Made by a program: the position numbers and the translations under genes. The notes under the pieces were generated by a model, which was not told where the DNA came from, searched no databases, and saw nothing but the letters and a program-made list of their open reading frames with translations. Source: Cupriavidus pauculus (lineage in GTDB: Bacteria; Pseudomonadota; Gammaproteobacteria; Burkholderiales; Burkholderiaceae). From it: a stretch of 64,000 bases of DNA. The DNA lies in contig NZ_CP044067.1 of NCBI RefSeq assembly GCF_008693385.1, forward strand, positions 1,800,501 to 1,864,500. Direction: 5' to 3'. This document shows, piece by piece, positions 9,630-17,955 of the stretch (position 1 is its first letter; the number at the start of each line of letters is the position of its first letter).

Positions 9630-10562
9630 TCACTCAAGCGCGGCACGCGGGTCGTGCCGCGCGAGCCGGCGCAGCAGATGATCGACCTCCGCACGCGCGG
9701 TGGCCGACATCACGGCGGCAGGCTTGCGTTGCGCGGCCGACGTCAGCAGCCCGCGCCGCATCATCACGTACTTGCGAACCGCCAGTCCCGCGCCGGGCTG
9801 CTGCTCGTAGCGAAGCAGCGGCAGGTGCGCATCGAACAGATCGTGCGCGGCCTCGCGCTCGCCCGCCGCGTTCAGGCGCACGACGTCGCACAGCATGTCG
9901 GGGAAGCAGTAGCCCGTGTTCGCGCCGTCCGCGCCGCGCTCCACCTCGTAATCGAGAAAGAGGCCGTTGTTGCCGCACAGGATCGAGATATGGCGCATCG
10001 AGCCATCCTTCTCGAAGCCACGCAGCGTCGAGATCTTTTCAAGCCCGGGCCAGTCTTCGTGCTTGAGCATCGCGCACGACGGCAGCTCGGTCACGATTCG
10101 GCGAATGACGCCCGGCGTCATTTGCACCGAGAACGTCAGCGGATAGTCCTGAATGACGAACGGCACGTCGTCGCCGATCGCCTCCACGGCCTGCCGGTAG
10201 TAGCCGACGATCTGGTCGTCGGTGCGCAGCGTGTTGGGCGGAGCGATCATCACGCCCGCGGCGCCACGGTCCATGACTTCACGCGTCAGTGCGCGCATGG
10301 CCGCGAAGCCGGGCGCGGACACGCCCACGACCACCGGCAGCTTGCCCGCGCGCTGGATCATGCGTGCCGCCACATCGACCGATTCCGCATGCTCGAGTTT
10401 CGGGGCCTCGCCCAGCTGGCCGAGCACTGTGATGCCGGTGGACCCGCATTCGAGATAGAAATCGGTGAGCCGGTCGATCGAGGCGGTGTCGATGCTGCCG
10501 TCGTCGAGAAACGGTGTCGGGGCGATCGGGAAGACGCCCTTGGCGTCGGGGGTCAGCGGCAT
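9630..10562 (-). CDS. DapA-family (dihydrodipicolinate synthase-like) lyase/aldolase
   Basis: 310-residue class I aldolase-superfamily protein with a TIM barrel. Family features are the phosphate or carboxylate loop equivalent GITVLGQLGEAPKL, the catalytic Tyr in VIQDYPLT and the Schiff-base Lys in AMLKHEDWPG. The N-terminus (GVFPIAPTPFLDDGSID) is typical of 2-keto-3-deoxy sugar-acid aldolases and dehydratases rather than lysine biosynthesis DapA. Being divergent from a LysR gene and near an IlvD/Edd dehydratase, it likely acts on a 2-keto-3-deoxy acid. The exact substrate cannot be read from the sequence. It ends 16 bases after the convergent fumarase gene. Confidence 0.88.
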   Translation of the reverse strand: MPLTPDAKGVFPIAPTPFLDDGSIDTASIDRLTDFYLECGSTGITVLGQLGEAPKLEHAESVDVAARMIQRAGKLPVVVGVSAPGFAAMRALTREVMDRGAAGVMIAPPNTLRTDDQIVGYYRQAVEAIGDDVPFVIQDYPLTFSVQMTPGVIRRIVTELPSCAMLKHEDWPGLEKISTLRGFEKDGSMRHISILCGNNGLFLDYEVERGADGANTGYCFPDMLCDVVRLNAAGEREAAHDLFDAHLPLLRYEQQPGAGLAVRKYVMMRRGLLTSAAQRKPAAVMSATARAEVDHLLRRLARHDPRAALE

Positions 10563-10633
10563 GATGTCTCCTGAAGTCGTGATGCGATACGTGATGCAAT
10601 GGATATCGCCATGAAACTTGTTAGCATGGCGGC

Positions 10634-11563
10634 ATGGATGTCCGATTCCTGCAAAGCTTCGTCACGGTCGTCGATGTGGGCTCCCTCGCGGAGGCCGCGC
10701 GCCGGCTCGACCTCACGCCCGCCGCCATCGCCGCGCGCCTGCATGCGCTCGAGGAAGAGCTCGGCGTGCCGCTCGTGCGACGCGCGGGCCGATCCGTCGT
10801 CCCCACGGAAGCGGGCATCCGCATTCTCGATCGTGCGCGCCAGGTCATCCGCGATATCCGCGACATGGGTTCGGTCGCCACCGGCGATGCCTCGCTCGGC
10901 GAGTTCCGCCTCGGCTCGTTCGTCACGGCGATGGGCAGCATCGTACCGCCGTTGCTCGGACAACTCTATCGCCGTCATCCCAATGTGAACCTGTTCGTCA
11001 AACCCGGGCGTTCGATCGAGCTCTGCGAAAGCCTGACGCGTGGCGAGCTCGACGCCGCGATCGTCGTCGAGCCGCAGTTCGCGGTGGCCAAGGGTTACCA
11101 GTGGGCCGAGTTCATGGCCGAACCGCTCGTGGTGGTGGCGCCTGCCGCCATGGCCGGACGCGACCCGCACGAACTGCTCGCGAACGAGCCGTTTATCCGC
11201 TACGACCGCTCGGTCCTCGGCGGCCAGCTCGCGGACCGGTACCTGCGCGATCATGGCATTCGCCCGCGGCAGCGGCTCGAGGTGGATGGCCTGATGGTGA
11301 TCGCCGCGCTCGTGGGCGAAGGCCTCGGCGTGGCGCTCGTGCCCGACTGGCGGCCGATGTGGGAAAGCGGGCTCGCCATCGCGCGCTGCCCGCTGCCCGA
11401 CCGCGCGCCAGTCCGGCGCGTGGGCCTGATCTGGTCGACGCAGGGACCGCGCGCATCGCTCGCCGAGGCGTTGCTCGACGAGGCGCGCGCGCTGTTCGAT
11501 GCTCACTCGGGCGTCTTGCCGCGTGCCTCGGGCAGGCGCAGGAAGTCGAAGTCCACGCCCTGA
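10634..11563 (+). CDS. LysR-family transcriptional regulator
   Basis: 309 residues: an N-terminal LysR helix-turn-helix (MDVRFLQSFVTVVDVGSLAEAARRL, with HALEEELGVPLV as wing) and a C-terminal periplasmic-binding-protein-like effector domain (about 92-290). It is divergent from the DapA-family gene. The 71-base gap holds a direct repeat CGTGATGC at 10578 and 10590 that could be part of its binding site. Its last 61 bases overlap the end of the convergent dehydratase gene, and the C-terminal RRRKSKSTP tail is translated from that overlap, so it may be a late addition. It probably senses the sugar acid or keto acid of this cluster. Confidence 0.92.
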   Translation: MDVRFLQSFVTVVDVGSLAEAARRLDLTPAAIAARLHALEEELGVPLVRRAGRSVVPTEAGIRILDRARQVIRDIRDMGSVATGDASLGEFRLGSFVTAMGSIVPPLLGQLYRRHPNVNLFVKPGRSIELCESLTRGELDAAIVVEPQFAVAKGYQWAEFMAEPLVVVAPAAMAGRDPHELLANEPFIRYDRSVLGGQLADRYLRDHGIRPRQRLEVDGLMVIAALVGEGLGVALVPDWRPMWESGLAIARCPLPDRAPVRRVGLIWSTQGPRASLAEALLDEARALFDAHSGVLPRASGRRRKSKSTP

Positions 11564-13275
11564 TCGGCCTGCGTCACCGTCTGCAGGAACAGCTTCAGAT
11601 ATCCGCGCGAAGCGCTCGGCTCCACCACCGGCGATGCGTCGCGCCGGCGTTGCAATTCCTCGTCCGGGACCAGCAGGCTCAGCTCGCGCCGGCTCACGCT
11701 CAGGCGGATGCGGTCGCCGGTGCGCACCAGCGCCAGCGGCCCGCCGACCGCCGCTTCCGGCGTGACGTGCAGCACCACCGTGCCGAACGCGGTGCCGCTC
11801 ATGCGGCCATCGGAGATCCGCACCATGTCCTTCACACCCATGCGCGCAAGCTTGCGCGGAATCGGAATGTAGCCGGCCTCCGGCATGCCGGGCGCGCCCT
11901 TCGGTCCGATATTGCGCAGCACGAGGATATCGTCGGCGTTCACGTCGAGGTCGTCGAGGTCGATACGCTCGACCAGATCCTGCGAATTCTCGAACACGAC
12001 CACGCGGCCTTCATGCTCCATCAGCTTCGCATCGGCCGCGGACTGCTTGATGATCGCGCCGCCCGGCGCGAGGTTGCCGTTGAGCACCGCGATGCCGCCC
12101 TGCGGATAGATCGGATTCTGGATCGAGCGCACCACGTCCTGCTTGAACGGCTCTCCCGCCGCGTCGATCTCTTCGCCGAGCGTGCGGCCCGTGACCGTCA
12201 GCGCATCCAGGCGCAGCAGCGGCTTCAGTTCGCGCAGCAGCGTGGCCATGCCGCCGGCCTTGTGGAAGTCTTCCATGTAGTGCTGGCCGGTCGGCTTCAG
12301 GTCGAGCAGCACCGGCGTCTCGCGGCCCATGCGGTCCAGTGCCTGCATGTCGATATCGAGCCCCATGCGGCCCGCGATCGCGGCCAGGTGCACGATGCCG
12401 TTGGTGGAGCCGCCGATCGACAGCAGCACGCGCATCGCGTTCTCGAACGCGGCCGGCGTGAGGATGCGATCGATCGTCAGGCGTTCCTTCGCCATCTCCA
12501 CCGCGCGCGCGCCAGTCAGCTCCGCCATGCGGATGCGGTCCGCGGTCACGGCGGGCGGCGTCGCGGAGCCGGGCAGGCTCATGCCCATGGCCTCGGCAAG
12601 ACAGGCCATCGTGCTGGCCGTGCCCATCACCGAGCAGGTGCCCACGCTCGCGACCAGCTGGTTGTTGACCTCGCCGGTTTCCTGCTCGTCGATCTCGCCC
12701 GCGCGGAACTTGCCCCAGTAGCGGCGGCAGTCCGTGCACGCGCCCACGCGTTCGCTGCGGTGCGAGCCTGTCAGCATCGCGCCCGTCACGAGCTGGATCG
12801 CCGGCACGCCGGCGGACGCCGCGCCCATCAGCTGCGCGGGCACGGTCTTGTCGCAGCCGCCGATCAGCACCACCGCGTCCATCGGCTGGGCGCGGATCAT
12901 CTCCTCCGTGTCCATCGACATCAGGTTACGCAGGTACATGCTCGTCGGCGCGGCAAAGCTTTCGTGCACCGAGATCGTCGGAAACGGCATCGGCAACCCG
13001 CCCGCGAGCATGATGCCGCGCTTTACCGCGTCGATCAGCTGGGGCATGTTGCCGTGACACGGATTGTAGGCACTGCCCGTGTCGGCGATGCCGATCACGG
13101 GCCGGTCCAGCGCGCTGTCCGTATAGCCCGAGCCCTTGATAAAGGCCTTGCGCAGGAACAGCGAGAAGCCCAGGTCGCCGTAGTTGGTCAGCCCCTTGCG
13201 CAGGCCGCTGGCATTGCCGACAGGCTGGCCTTGCTGGGCGTTGTCTTTCGTGGGGTCCTTCGGTTTCTGGGTCAT
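11503..13275 (-). CDS. IlvD/Edd-family dehydratase, sugar-acid type
   Basis: 590-residue Fe-S dehydratase of the dihydroxyacid dehydratase / 6-phosphogluconate dehydratase family. Cysteines in NPCHGN, GGCDKTVPAQ and GTCSVMGTASTM are the cluster ligands, and ACTDCRRYWGKFRAGEI plus the C-terminal SDGRMSGTAFGTVVLH block are conserved. The ACTDC-type insert is characteristic of the aldonate dehydratase subgroup (L-arabonate, D-xylonate and similar) rather than of IlvD proper, so a role in sugar-acid catabolism is likely. It is transcribed after the Bug gene, 54 bases downstream, and its end overlaps the convergent LysR gene. The product would be a 2-keto-3-deoxy acid, a fitting substrate for the nearby DapA-family enzyme. 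Confidence 0.9.
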   Translation of the reverse strand: MTQKPKDPTKDNAQQGQPVGNASGLRKGLTNYGDLGFSLFLRKAFIKGSGYTDSALDRPVIGIADTGSAYNPCHGNMPQLIDAVKRGIMLAGGLPMPFPTISVHESFAAPTSMYLRNLMSMDTEEMIRAQPMDAVVLIGGCDKTVPAQLMGAASAGVPAIQLVTGAMLTGSHRSERVGACTDCRRYWGKFRAGEIDEQETGEVNNQLVASVGTCSVMGTASTMACLAEAMGMSLPGSATPPAVTADRIRMAELTGARAVEMAKERLTIDRILTPAAFENAMRVLLSIGGSTNGIVHLAAIAGRMGLDIDMQALDRMGRETPVLLDLKPTGQHYMEDFHKAGGMATLLRELKPLLRLDALTVTGRTLGEEIDAAGEPFKQDVVRSIQNPIYPQGGIAVLNGNLAPGGAIIKQSAADAKLMEHEGRVVVFENSQDLVERIDLDDLDVNADDILVLRNIGPKGAPGMPEAGYIPIPRKLARMGVKDMVRISDGRMSGTAFGTVVLHVTPEAAVGGPLALVRTGDRIRLSVSRRELSLLVPDEELQRRRDASPVVEPSASRGYLKLFLQTVTQADQGVDFDFLRLPEARGKTPE

Positions 13276-13329
13276 GATTGTGTTCAGGCTTTCTTCAACA
13301 GAATATTTCGATCGATCCCGTTCGCTCGA

Positions 13330-14325
13330 TCAGCTATCGGACTTGATCTGCGCGTCCGTGATCACCTTCTCCCAGCGGCTGACTTCGGTACGCAGCCGCT
13401 CGGCGGACTTGTCGGGCGAGGTCGGCGCGGCGGCGTACACACCCTGCTTCAGGAACTGCTCCTTGACCTCCGGATTGTCGAGCATCTTCGCGATCGCCGC
13501 GTTCAGGCGCTCGACGATCGCCGCGGGCGTGCCGGCCGGCGCGAGCACGCCGAAGGTCGAGGCGACTTCCAGCTGCGGCATGCCGGCTTCCGTGGCGGAC
13601 GGCACGTCGGGCAGCATCGAGATGCGCTTGGGAGCCGCCACCGCGAGCGCGCGCAGCTGGCCGGCCTTGATAAACGGCTGCGCGGCGGGCACGGTCTCCA
13701 CCATCATGTTGACCTGGCCGGCCACGAGATCGGTCATTGCCGGGCCGCTGCCCTTGTACGGCACGTGCACCATGTCGATGCCGGCTTCCTTCTTGAACAG
13801 TTCGGCCGCCATGCGCTGCGGCGCGCCCGCGCCCGACGAGGCGTAGTTGAGCTTGCCGGGATTGGCCTTGCCGTACTGGATCAGTTCCGGCAGCGTATTC
13901 ACGGGCAGCTTCGGATTGACCACGACGACCAGCGGTACCGAGCCCACCACCATCACCGGCGCGAAATCCTTGATCAGGTCGTAACGGAGCTTGCCCTTCT
14001 CGAGCGTCGCCATCGTCGAATGCGAGGTCAGCGCGCCCATCAGCAGCGTGTAGCCGTCCGGCGCGGACTTGGCCACCACTTCGGCACCGATATTCCCGCC
14101 GGCGCCGCCGCGGTTGTCCACCACCACCTGCTGCCCCAGCGCTTCGCCGAGCTTTTGCGCGATGATGCGGCCGATCACATCGGTCGCGCCGCCCGGCGGG
14201 TACGGTACGACGAGCCGGATCGGCTTGTCGGGATAGGCGGCGAACGCGGGAATGGCGTAGGGGAGCGTCAGCAGAACGCATAGCGTCGCGCGCAGCGCGT
14301 GGCGCCGGCTATTGTGGGTGGTCAT
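13330..14325 (-). CDS. Bug-family (TctC) tricarboxylate-type binding protein
   Basis: 331-residue exported solute-binding protein. The signal peptide covers about residues 1-29 (cleavage after AFA). The mature protein starts [23 protein letters not shown], the hallmark of the Bug family, followed by [46 protein letters not shown] and [10 protein letters not shown]. Bug proteins bind carboxylates such as citrate or aromatic and sugar acids in the periplasm. No TctA or TctB is next to it. It leads the dehydratase gene, so the two probably form an operon for uptake or sensing of the substrate. Confidence 0.94.
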   Translation of the reverse strand: MTTHNSRRHALRATLCVLLTLPYAIPAFAAYPDKPIRLVVPYPPGGATDVIGRIIAQKLGEALGQQVVVDNRGGAGGNIGAEVVAKSAPDGYTLLMGALTSHSTMATLEKGKLRYDLIKDFAPVMVVGSVPLVVVVNPKLPVNTLPELIQYGKANPGKLNYASSGAGAPQRMAAELFKKEAGIDMVHVPYKGSGPAMTDLVAGQVNMMVETVPAAQPFIKAGQLRALAVAAPKRISMLPDVPSATEAGMPQLEVASTFGVLAPAGTPAAIVERLNAAIAKMLDNPEVKEQFLKQGVYAAAPTSPDKSAERLRTEVSRWEKVITDAQIKSDS

Positions 14326-14456
14326 CGGTCGTCTCCTGAATATTTTTTATAAGGGAGCACGCCTGCACGATGCCTTGCGGACCCAGCCCGCACGCGCTGC
14401 CCGGCCACAAGTCTCGCCCTGCCGGGAAGAAGAAAAAAGCGACTATGAGACTGATT

Positions 14457-14477
14457 AACCAAAAAATTTTTTTGGTT
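14457..14477. promoter_or_regulatory. 21-base AT-rich palindrome
   Basis: AACCAAAAAA and TTTTTTGGTT form perfect 10-base arms around one T. The position, 132 bases upstream of the Bug start and 157 bases upstream of the heptad-protein start, suits an operator or a divergent promoter element. No regulator can be assigned. Confidence 0.45.
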
Positions 14478-14496
14478 TAAACATAGCTGTTCCGCG

Positions 14497-14512
14497 ATGA
14501 GACAAATCTCAT
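14497..14512. promoter_or_regulatory. Short inverted repeat ATGAGA-CAAA-TCTCAT
   Basis: Two perfect 6-base arms separated by CAAA, 20 bases from the larger palindrome. The arm ATGAGAC recurs at 14445. It may be a second regulator site for the divergent genes. Confidence 0.35.
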
Positions 14513-14633
14513 TACTCTATCTGCGGCAGGACCTGTTTGCGCCAGATCAAATGCACGACGAATAGCCCATGACGCGCCGCGGCGATGGTGGAAAAATGCG
14601 GCGCATTGCAAACCTTGAAGAAGAGGAGAAGTC

Positions 14634-15059
14634 GTGGATATTCAGCAATGGAGCATGATCGGGGGCGTCGCCGTAGCGACGGGAACGGCCATCTTTGGTG
14701 GGGTGACGTTCTTCGCGGGGATGATGGACAAGCGGTTGAGTTTCTTCGCAGACATGGTGGACAAGCGGTTCGACTTGCTGGTCAATGCCATGAATCGTGG
14801 CTTCGAGCAGATCGACAAGCGCTTCGAGCAAGTGGACAAACGCTTCGAGCAAGTAGACAAGCGCTTCGAGCAAGTGGACAGGCGCTTCGAGGAGGTAGAC
14901 AAGCACCTCAATCGCCTGGAGGCCCGGGTGGACCGTTTGGACGTACGTCTGGAGCGGGTAGAACGCCAGGTCCAAAGCATCGACACCCGCCTGGCCCGCG
15001 TGGAAATGCGCTTCGGCGATCAGCCACCCGCCATGGATCCCCGCGGCGGCGCCTGCTAA
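14634..15059 (+). CDS. Membrane-anchored heptad-repeat coiled-coil protein
   Basis: 141 residues from a GTG start at 14634 with a good ribosome site (GAGGAG) 6-11 bases upstream. An N-terminal hydrophobic helix is at about residues 8-28. The rest is a long helix in which the seven-residue unit DKRFEQV is repeated almost exactly four times (about 61-88), followed by degenerate heptads to about residue 125. The underlying DNA is a 21-base tandem repeat. It looks like a single-pass membrane protein with a rod-like coiled coil. I do not recognise a function. It resembles short apolipoprotein-like or DUF1640-type coiled coils only in general design. Confidence 0.75.
   Translation: MDIQQWSMIGGVAVATGTAIFGGVTFFAGMMDKRLSFFADMVDKRFDLLVNAMNRGFEQIDKRFEQVDKRFEQVDKRFEQVDRRFEEVDKHLNRLEARVDRLDVRLERVERQVQSIDTRLARVEMRFGDQPPAMDPRGGAC
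14805..14909 (+). repeat. Five 21-base tandem repeats encoding heptads
   Basis: Five consecutive 21-base units start at 14805, 14826, 14847, 14868 and 14889, each reading GAGCA(A/G)-(G/A)T-n-GACA-(A/G)-(A/G)CGCTTC or close. The middle three differ by only one to three bases from each other, which suggests recent slippage. They encode the coiled-coil heptads of the protein at 14634. Confidence 0.9.
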
Positions 15060-15108
15060 GCTCAATGCCTGACCTTCGTCCCCTGACCCCACCCCGGAGA
15101 GACCCGCC

Positions 15109-15804
15109 ATGTCACAACGCATCACCATCACCACCCCCGACGGCAGCTTCGCCGCCTACCTCGCCACCCCGGATCCGGCCAATGCCAGAGGCACGGCCAT
15201 CGTGGTGATTCAGGAGATCTTCGGGATCAATGCGGACATGCGCGAGACCTGCGACAACTTTGCCCGCGACGGCTTCGTCGCGATCTGTCCGGATCTGTAC
15301 TGGCGCCTGGAGCCGAACGTCGAGCTGACCGATAAGACCAAGGAAGAGTGGGACAAGGCGTTCGCGCTGCTCAACGCGTTCGATATCGACAAGGGCGTCG
15401 AAGATATCGCCGCCACCATCGCCTACACGCGCAAGCTACCGGGCGTGACCGGCGGGGTCGGTACCGTCGGCTTCTGTCTCGGTGGCTTGCTGGCCTTCCT
15501 GACGGCTACGCGTACCGACACGGATAGCGCGGTGTCGTATTACGGCGTGAATCTCGACAAGTTCCTCGGGGAGGCGGGCAAGATCAAGAGCCCGCTGCTC
15601 ATGCATATCGCCGAGGAGGACGAATTCGTGCCGGCCGAGGCCCGCGCGAAGATCATCGAAGCGCTCAAGGACAACAAGCACGTCGAGATCCACACCTATC
15701 CGGGCTGCCAGCACGCCTTTGCGCGCAATAACGGCATTCACTATGTCGATGCGGCGGCCAAGGCCGCCAACGCCCGCACGCTCAAGGCGTTCCAGGCGTT
15801 GTAA
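15109..15804 (+). CDS. Dienelactone hydrolase family protein
   Basis: 231-residue alpha/beta hydrolase. The catalytic triad is visible as Cys123 in GFCLGG, Asp171 in AEEDEFVP and His202 in GCQHAF, with Glu36 in QEIFG that activates the Cys in this family. The length is right for carboxymethylenebutenolidase. The reaction in characterised members is lactone opening during chlorocatechol breakdown. This copy stands alone, with no aromatic-ring genes nearby, so a general esterase or lactonase role is as likely. The start ATG is preceded by GGAGAG. The gene ends 41 bases before the convergent tctA. Confidence 0.92.
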   Translation: MSQRITITTPDGSFAAYLATPDPANARGTAIVVIQEIFGINADMRETCDNFARDGFVAICPDLYWRLEPNVELTDKTKEEWDKAFALLNAFDIDKGVEDIAATIAYTRKLPGVTGGVGTVGFCLGGLLAFLTATRTDTDSAVSYYGVNLDKFLGEAGKIKSPLLMHIAEEDEFVPAEARAKIIEALKDNKHVEIHTYPGCQHAFARNNGIHYVDAAAKAANARTLKAFQAL

Positions 15805-15845
15805 GGGCCGCGGCGCCGTTCGGAGCGGCGTCGTTCAGGGCGCGA

Positions 15846-17369
15846 TCATTCGGTGGCGCCCTGCGTCTGCAACGCGCGACGACGCTTGCGCGCATCCATC
15901 ATGCCGCCGAAGACCGGCCACACGAGCACGACGATCGCCAGGCCCATGATCGTGCCAACGAGTCCATTGGACCAGAACACATCCATCTGCCCTTGCGACA
16001 TCAGCATCGTCTGGCGGAACGCGTCTTCCGCGCGATCGCCGAGCACCAGCGCGAGCACGAGCGGGGCCAGCGGATAGTCGAGCTTCTTCAGGATGTAGCC
16101 GACGACGCCAAAGATCAGCATGAGCCAGACGTCGAACATCGCGTTGTGCACGGTGAATGCGCCGATCGCGCAGACCACGAGGATCAGCGGCGCGATGATC
16201 GCGAACGGAATGCGCAGGATGGCGGCGAACAGCGGCACCGTGGACAGCACCACGATCAGCCCCGCGAGGTTGCCCAGATACATGCTCGCGATCAGGCCCC
16301 ACACGAACGTCTTCTGCTCCGCGAACAGCAGCGGCCCCGGCTGCAGGCCCCAGATCATGAGACCGCCCAGCAGCACCGCGGCCGTCGCCGACCCCGGGAT
16401 GCCGAGCGCGAGCATCGGCAGCAAGGCGCTCGTGCCGGCCGCGTGCGCGGCGCACTCGGGGGCGATCACGCCCTCGATATTGCCGCGTCCGAACGTCTCG
16501 CGATTGCGCGCGAAGCGCTTGGCCACGCCATAGCCCATGAACGATGCGGCCGTGGCGCCGCCGGGCGTCACGCCGAGCCAGCAGCCGATGACCGACGAGC
16601 GGATCAGCGTCATCCAGTAGCGCGGCAATTCCGCCCAGGTCTTGAGCACGACCTTGAGATCGATGTTCGCGCGCTTGCCGCGGAAGGCAATGCCCTCTTC
16701 CATCGTCATCAGGATCTCGCTGATCCCGAACAGGCCGATTACCACGACAAGGAAGTCGAACCCGCGCAGCAGTTCGGTGGAGCCGTATGTCATGCGCAGC
16801 GTGCCGGACACGGTATCCATGCCGACGGCGGCGAGCGCGAAGCCGATGCACATTGCAATGACGATCTTGGCCTTCGCTTCCTTGCCCATGCCGATAAAAC
16901 TGCAGAACGTCAGGAAGTACACCGCAAAAAATTCCGGTGGTCCGAATCGCAATGCGAATTTGGCCACCAGCGGCGCAAGGAACGTAATGAGCAATACGCC
17001 CGCCAGCGCGCCGAGAAACGAGCCCGTGAACGCGGACGTCAGCGCGCGTCCCGCCTCGCCCTGCTGCGCCATCGGATAGCCGTCGAACGTGGTGGCGACC
17101 GACCACGCCTCGCCAGGGATATTGAACAGGATCGAGGTAATCGCGCCGCCGAACAATGCGCCCCAGTAGATGCAGGAGAGCATGATGATCGCCGAAGTCG
17201 GCTCCATCGAGAACGTCAGCGGTAACAGGATCGCCACGCCGTTGGGACCGCCCAGTCCCGGCAGCACGCCCACCACGATGCCGAGCAGGATGCCCGCGAG
17301 CATCAGCGCCACGTTGTGCCACGACATCGCGACCGCGAAGCCGCCCATCAATGCATTGAGTTCATCCAT
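15846..17369 (-). CDS. tctA: Tripartite tricarboxylate transporter, large membrane subunit
   Basis: 507-residue membrane protein from the ATG at 17369 (ribosome site GAGGAGG just upstream). About twelve hydrophobic helices are present with the TctA signatures GVLPGLGGPNGVAILLPLTF, SILFNIPGE, GDAxTFDGYPM-like VATTFDGYPMAQQGEAG, GVTPGGATAASFMGYGVAKR and LALGIPGSATAAVLLGGL. It forms the proton- or sodium-driven channel of the TTT family with TctB, fed by the periplasmic TctC. It is the last gene of tctC-tctB-tctA, 10 bases after tctB. The substrate is probably the acid handled by the aminotransferase and dehydrogenase genes upstream. Confidence 0.96.
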   Translation of the reverse strand: MDELNALMGGFAVAMSWHNVALMLAGILLGIVVGVLPGLGGPNGVAILLPLTFSMEPTSAIIMLSCIYWGALFGGAITSILFNIPGEAWSVATTFDGYPMAQQGEAGRALTSAFTGSFLGALAGVLLITFLAPLVAKFALRFGPPEFFAVYFLTFCSFIGMGKEAKAKIVIAMCIGFALAAVGMDTVSGTLRMTYGSTELLRGFDFLVVVIGLFGISEILMTMEEGIAFRGKRANIDLKVVLKTWAELPRYWMTLIRSSVIGCWLGVTPGGATAASFMGYGVAKRFARNRETFGRGNIEGVIAPECAAHAAGTSALLPMLALGIPGSATAAVLLGGLMIWGLQPGPLLFAEQKTFVWGLIASMYLGNLAGLIVVLSTVPLFAAILRIPFAIIAPLILVVCAIGAFTVHNAMFDVWLMLIFGVVGYILKKLDYPLAPLVLALVLGDRAEDAFRQTMLMSQGQMDVFWSNGLVGTIMGLAIVVLVWPVFGGMMDARKRRRALQTQGATE

Positions 17370-17379
17370 CGCGGCCTCC

Positions 17380-17886
17380 TCAGAACCCGAGGGCCGCTTC
17401 GAGCGGCCCCTTCGGCAGCGGCACGCGGAACTGCATCTCGAAGATCCAGAACAGGGCCACGTTGACCAGCACGCCGGTGGCAATCGAGCGCCACCACGAG
17501 AATTTGCCGAGCAGGATCATGAAGCCGATCACGAACAGCGCGGACGCGACATAGATGCCGAGAAAGCTGATGACCGCCACATAGACCGTCAGGGGCACGA
17601 GAATCACCGCGACCTGCTTCAGTTGCGGCCACGTGACGAAGGTCTCCCCAGGTTCCATGCGCCATGCGTGCCAGAGCACGAACAGGCAGGCGAGGAAAAT
17701 GATGGCGCCGATGCGCAACGGGAAATAGCCCGCCTCGGGGCCGTCCGGCGCCCAGCCGGCGCCAATGCTGTAATTGCTGACCATCACCACCACGGCGCCC
17801 GCCGCGATCAGCAGCGCCGCGGCGATCTCCGCCGTCCGTACCGTGATCGCCGCCGGTGCCGCGGCCTCCTGTGGATGCTCGCCCAT
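17380..17886 (-). CDS. tctB: Tripartite tricarboxylate transporter, small membrane subunit
   Basis: 168 residues from the ATG at 17886, chosen over an upstream in-frame start because it follows a GGAGA ribosome site and gives the usual TctB length. Four hydrophobic helices are visible (about 16-34, 58-76, 93-122 and 126-155) with the conserved GPEAGYFPLRIG segment before helix 2. TctB is the poorly conserved partner of TctA in the inner membrane. The gene lies 69 bases after tctC, with a hairpin in that gap. Confidence 0.93.
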   Translation of the reverse strand: MGEHPQEAAAPAAITVRTAEIAAALLIAAGAVVVMVSNYSIGAGWAPDGPEAGYFPLRIGAIIFLACLFVLWHAWRMEPGETFVTWPQLKQVAVILVPLTVYVAVISFLGIYVASALFVIGFMILLGKFSWWRSIATGVLVNVALFWIFEMQFRVPLPKGPLEAALGF

Positions 17887-17916
17887 GATCGGGTCTCCTG
17901 AATGCCATCGGAAATC

Positions 17917-17939
17917 CCCTCGCCCGTTGCAGGCGAGGG
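17917..17939 (-). other. Hairpin between tctC and tctB
   Basis: CCCTCGCC and GGCGAGGG pair perfectly across a 7-base loop. There is no T tract, so it is not a classic terminator. In this position it could stabilise the upstream tctC message and let the binding protein be made in excess over TctBA, as known for other binding-protein operons. Confidence 0.5.
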
Positions 17940-17955
17940 ACACAGCCATCGCTCG

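Larger units (their letters stand above)
14326..14633. other. 308-base divergent promoter region with AT-rich palindromes
   Basis: Gene-free stretch between the Bug gene and the heptad-repeat protein gene. It is markedly AT-rich around 14450-14520 and carries two inverted repeats listed separately. Two copies of ATGAGAC, at 14445 and 14497, flank the larger palindrome. No small gene was recognised. Confidence 0.6.

Noticed and set aside
10618..14283. A very long plus-strand open frame of about 1,200 codons opposite the dehydratase and Bug genes
   Set aside because: It lies antisense to two clear genes and is rich in Arg, His, Ala and Gln, as expected of the reverse frame of GC-rich coding DNA. 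No domain is recognisable.
14805..14909. Possible CRISPR-like array
   Set aside because: The repeats are contiguous 21-base units without spacers and are in frame with a coding gene.
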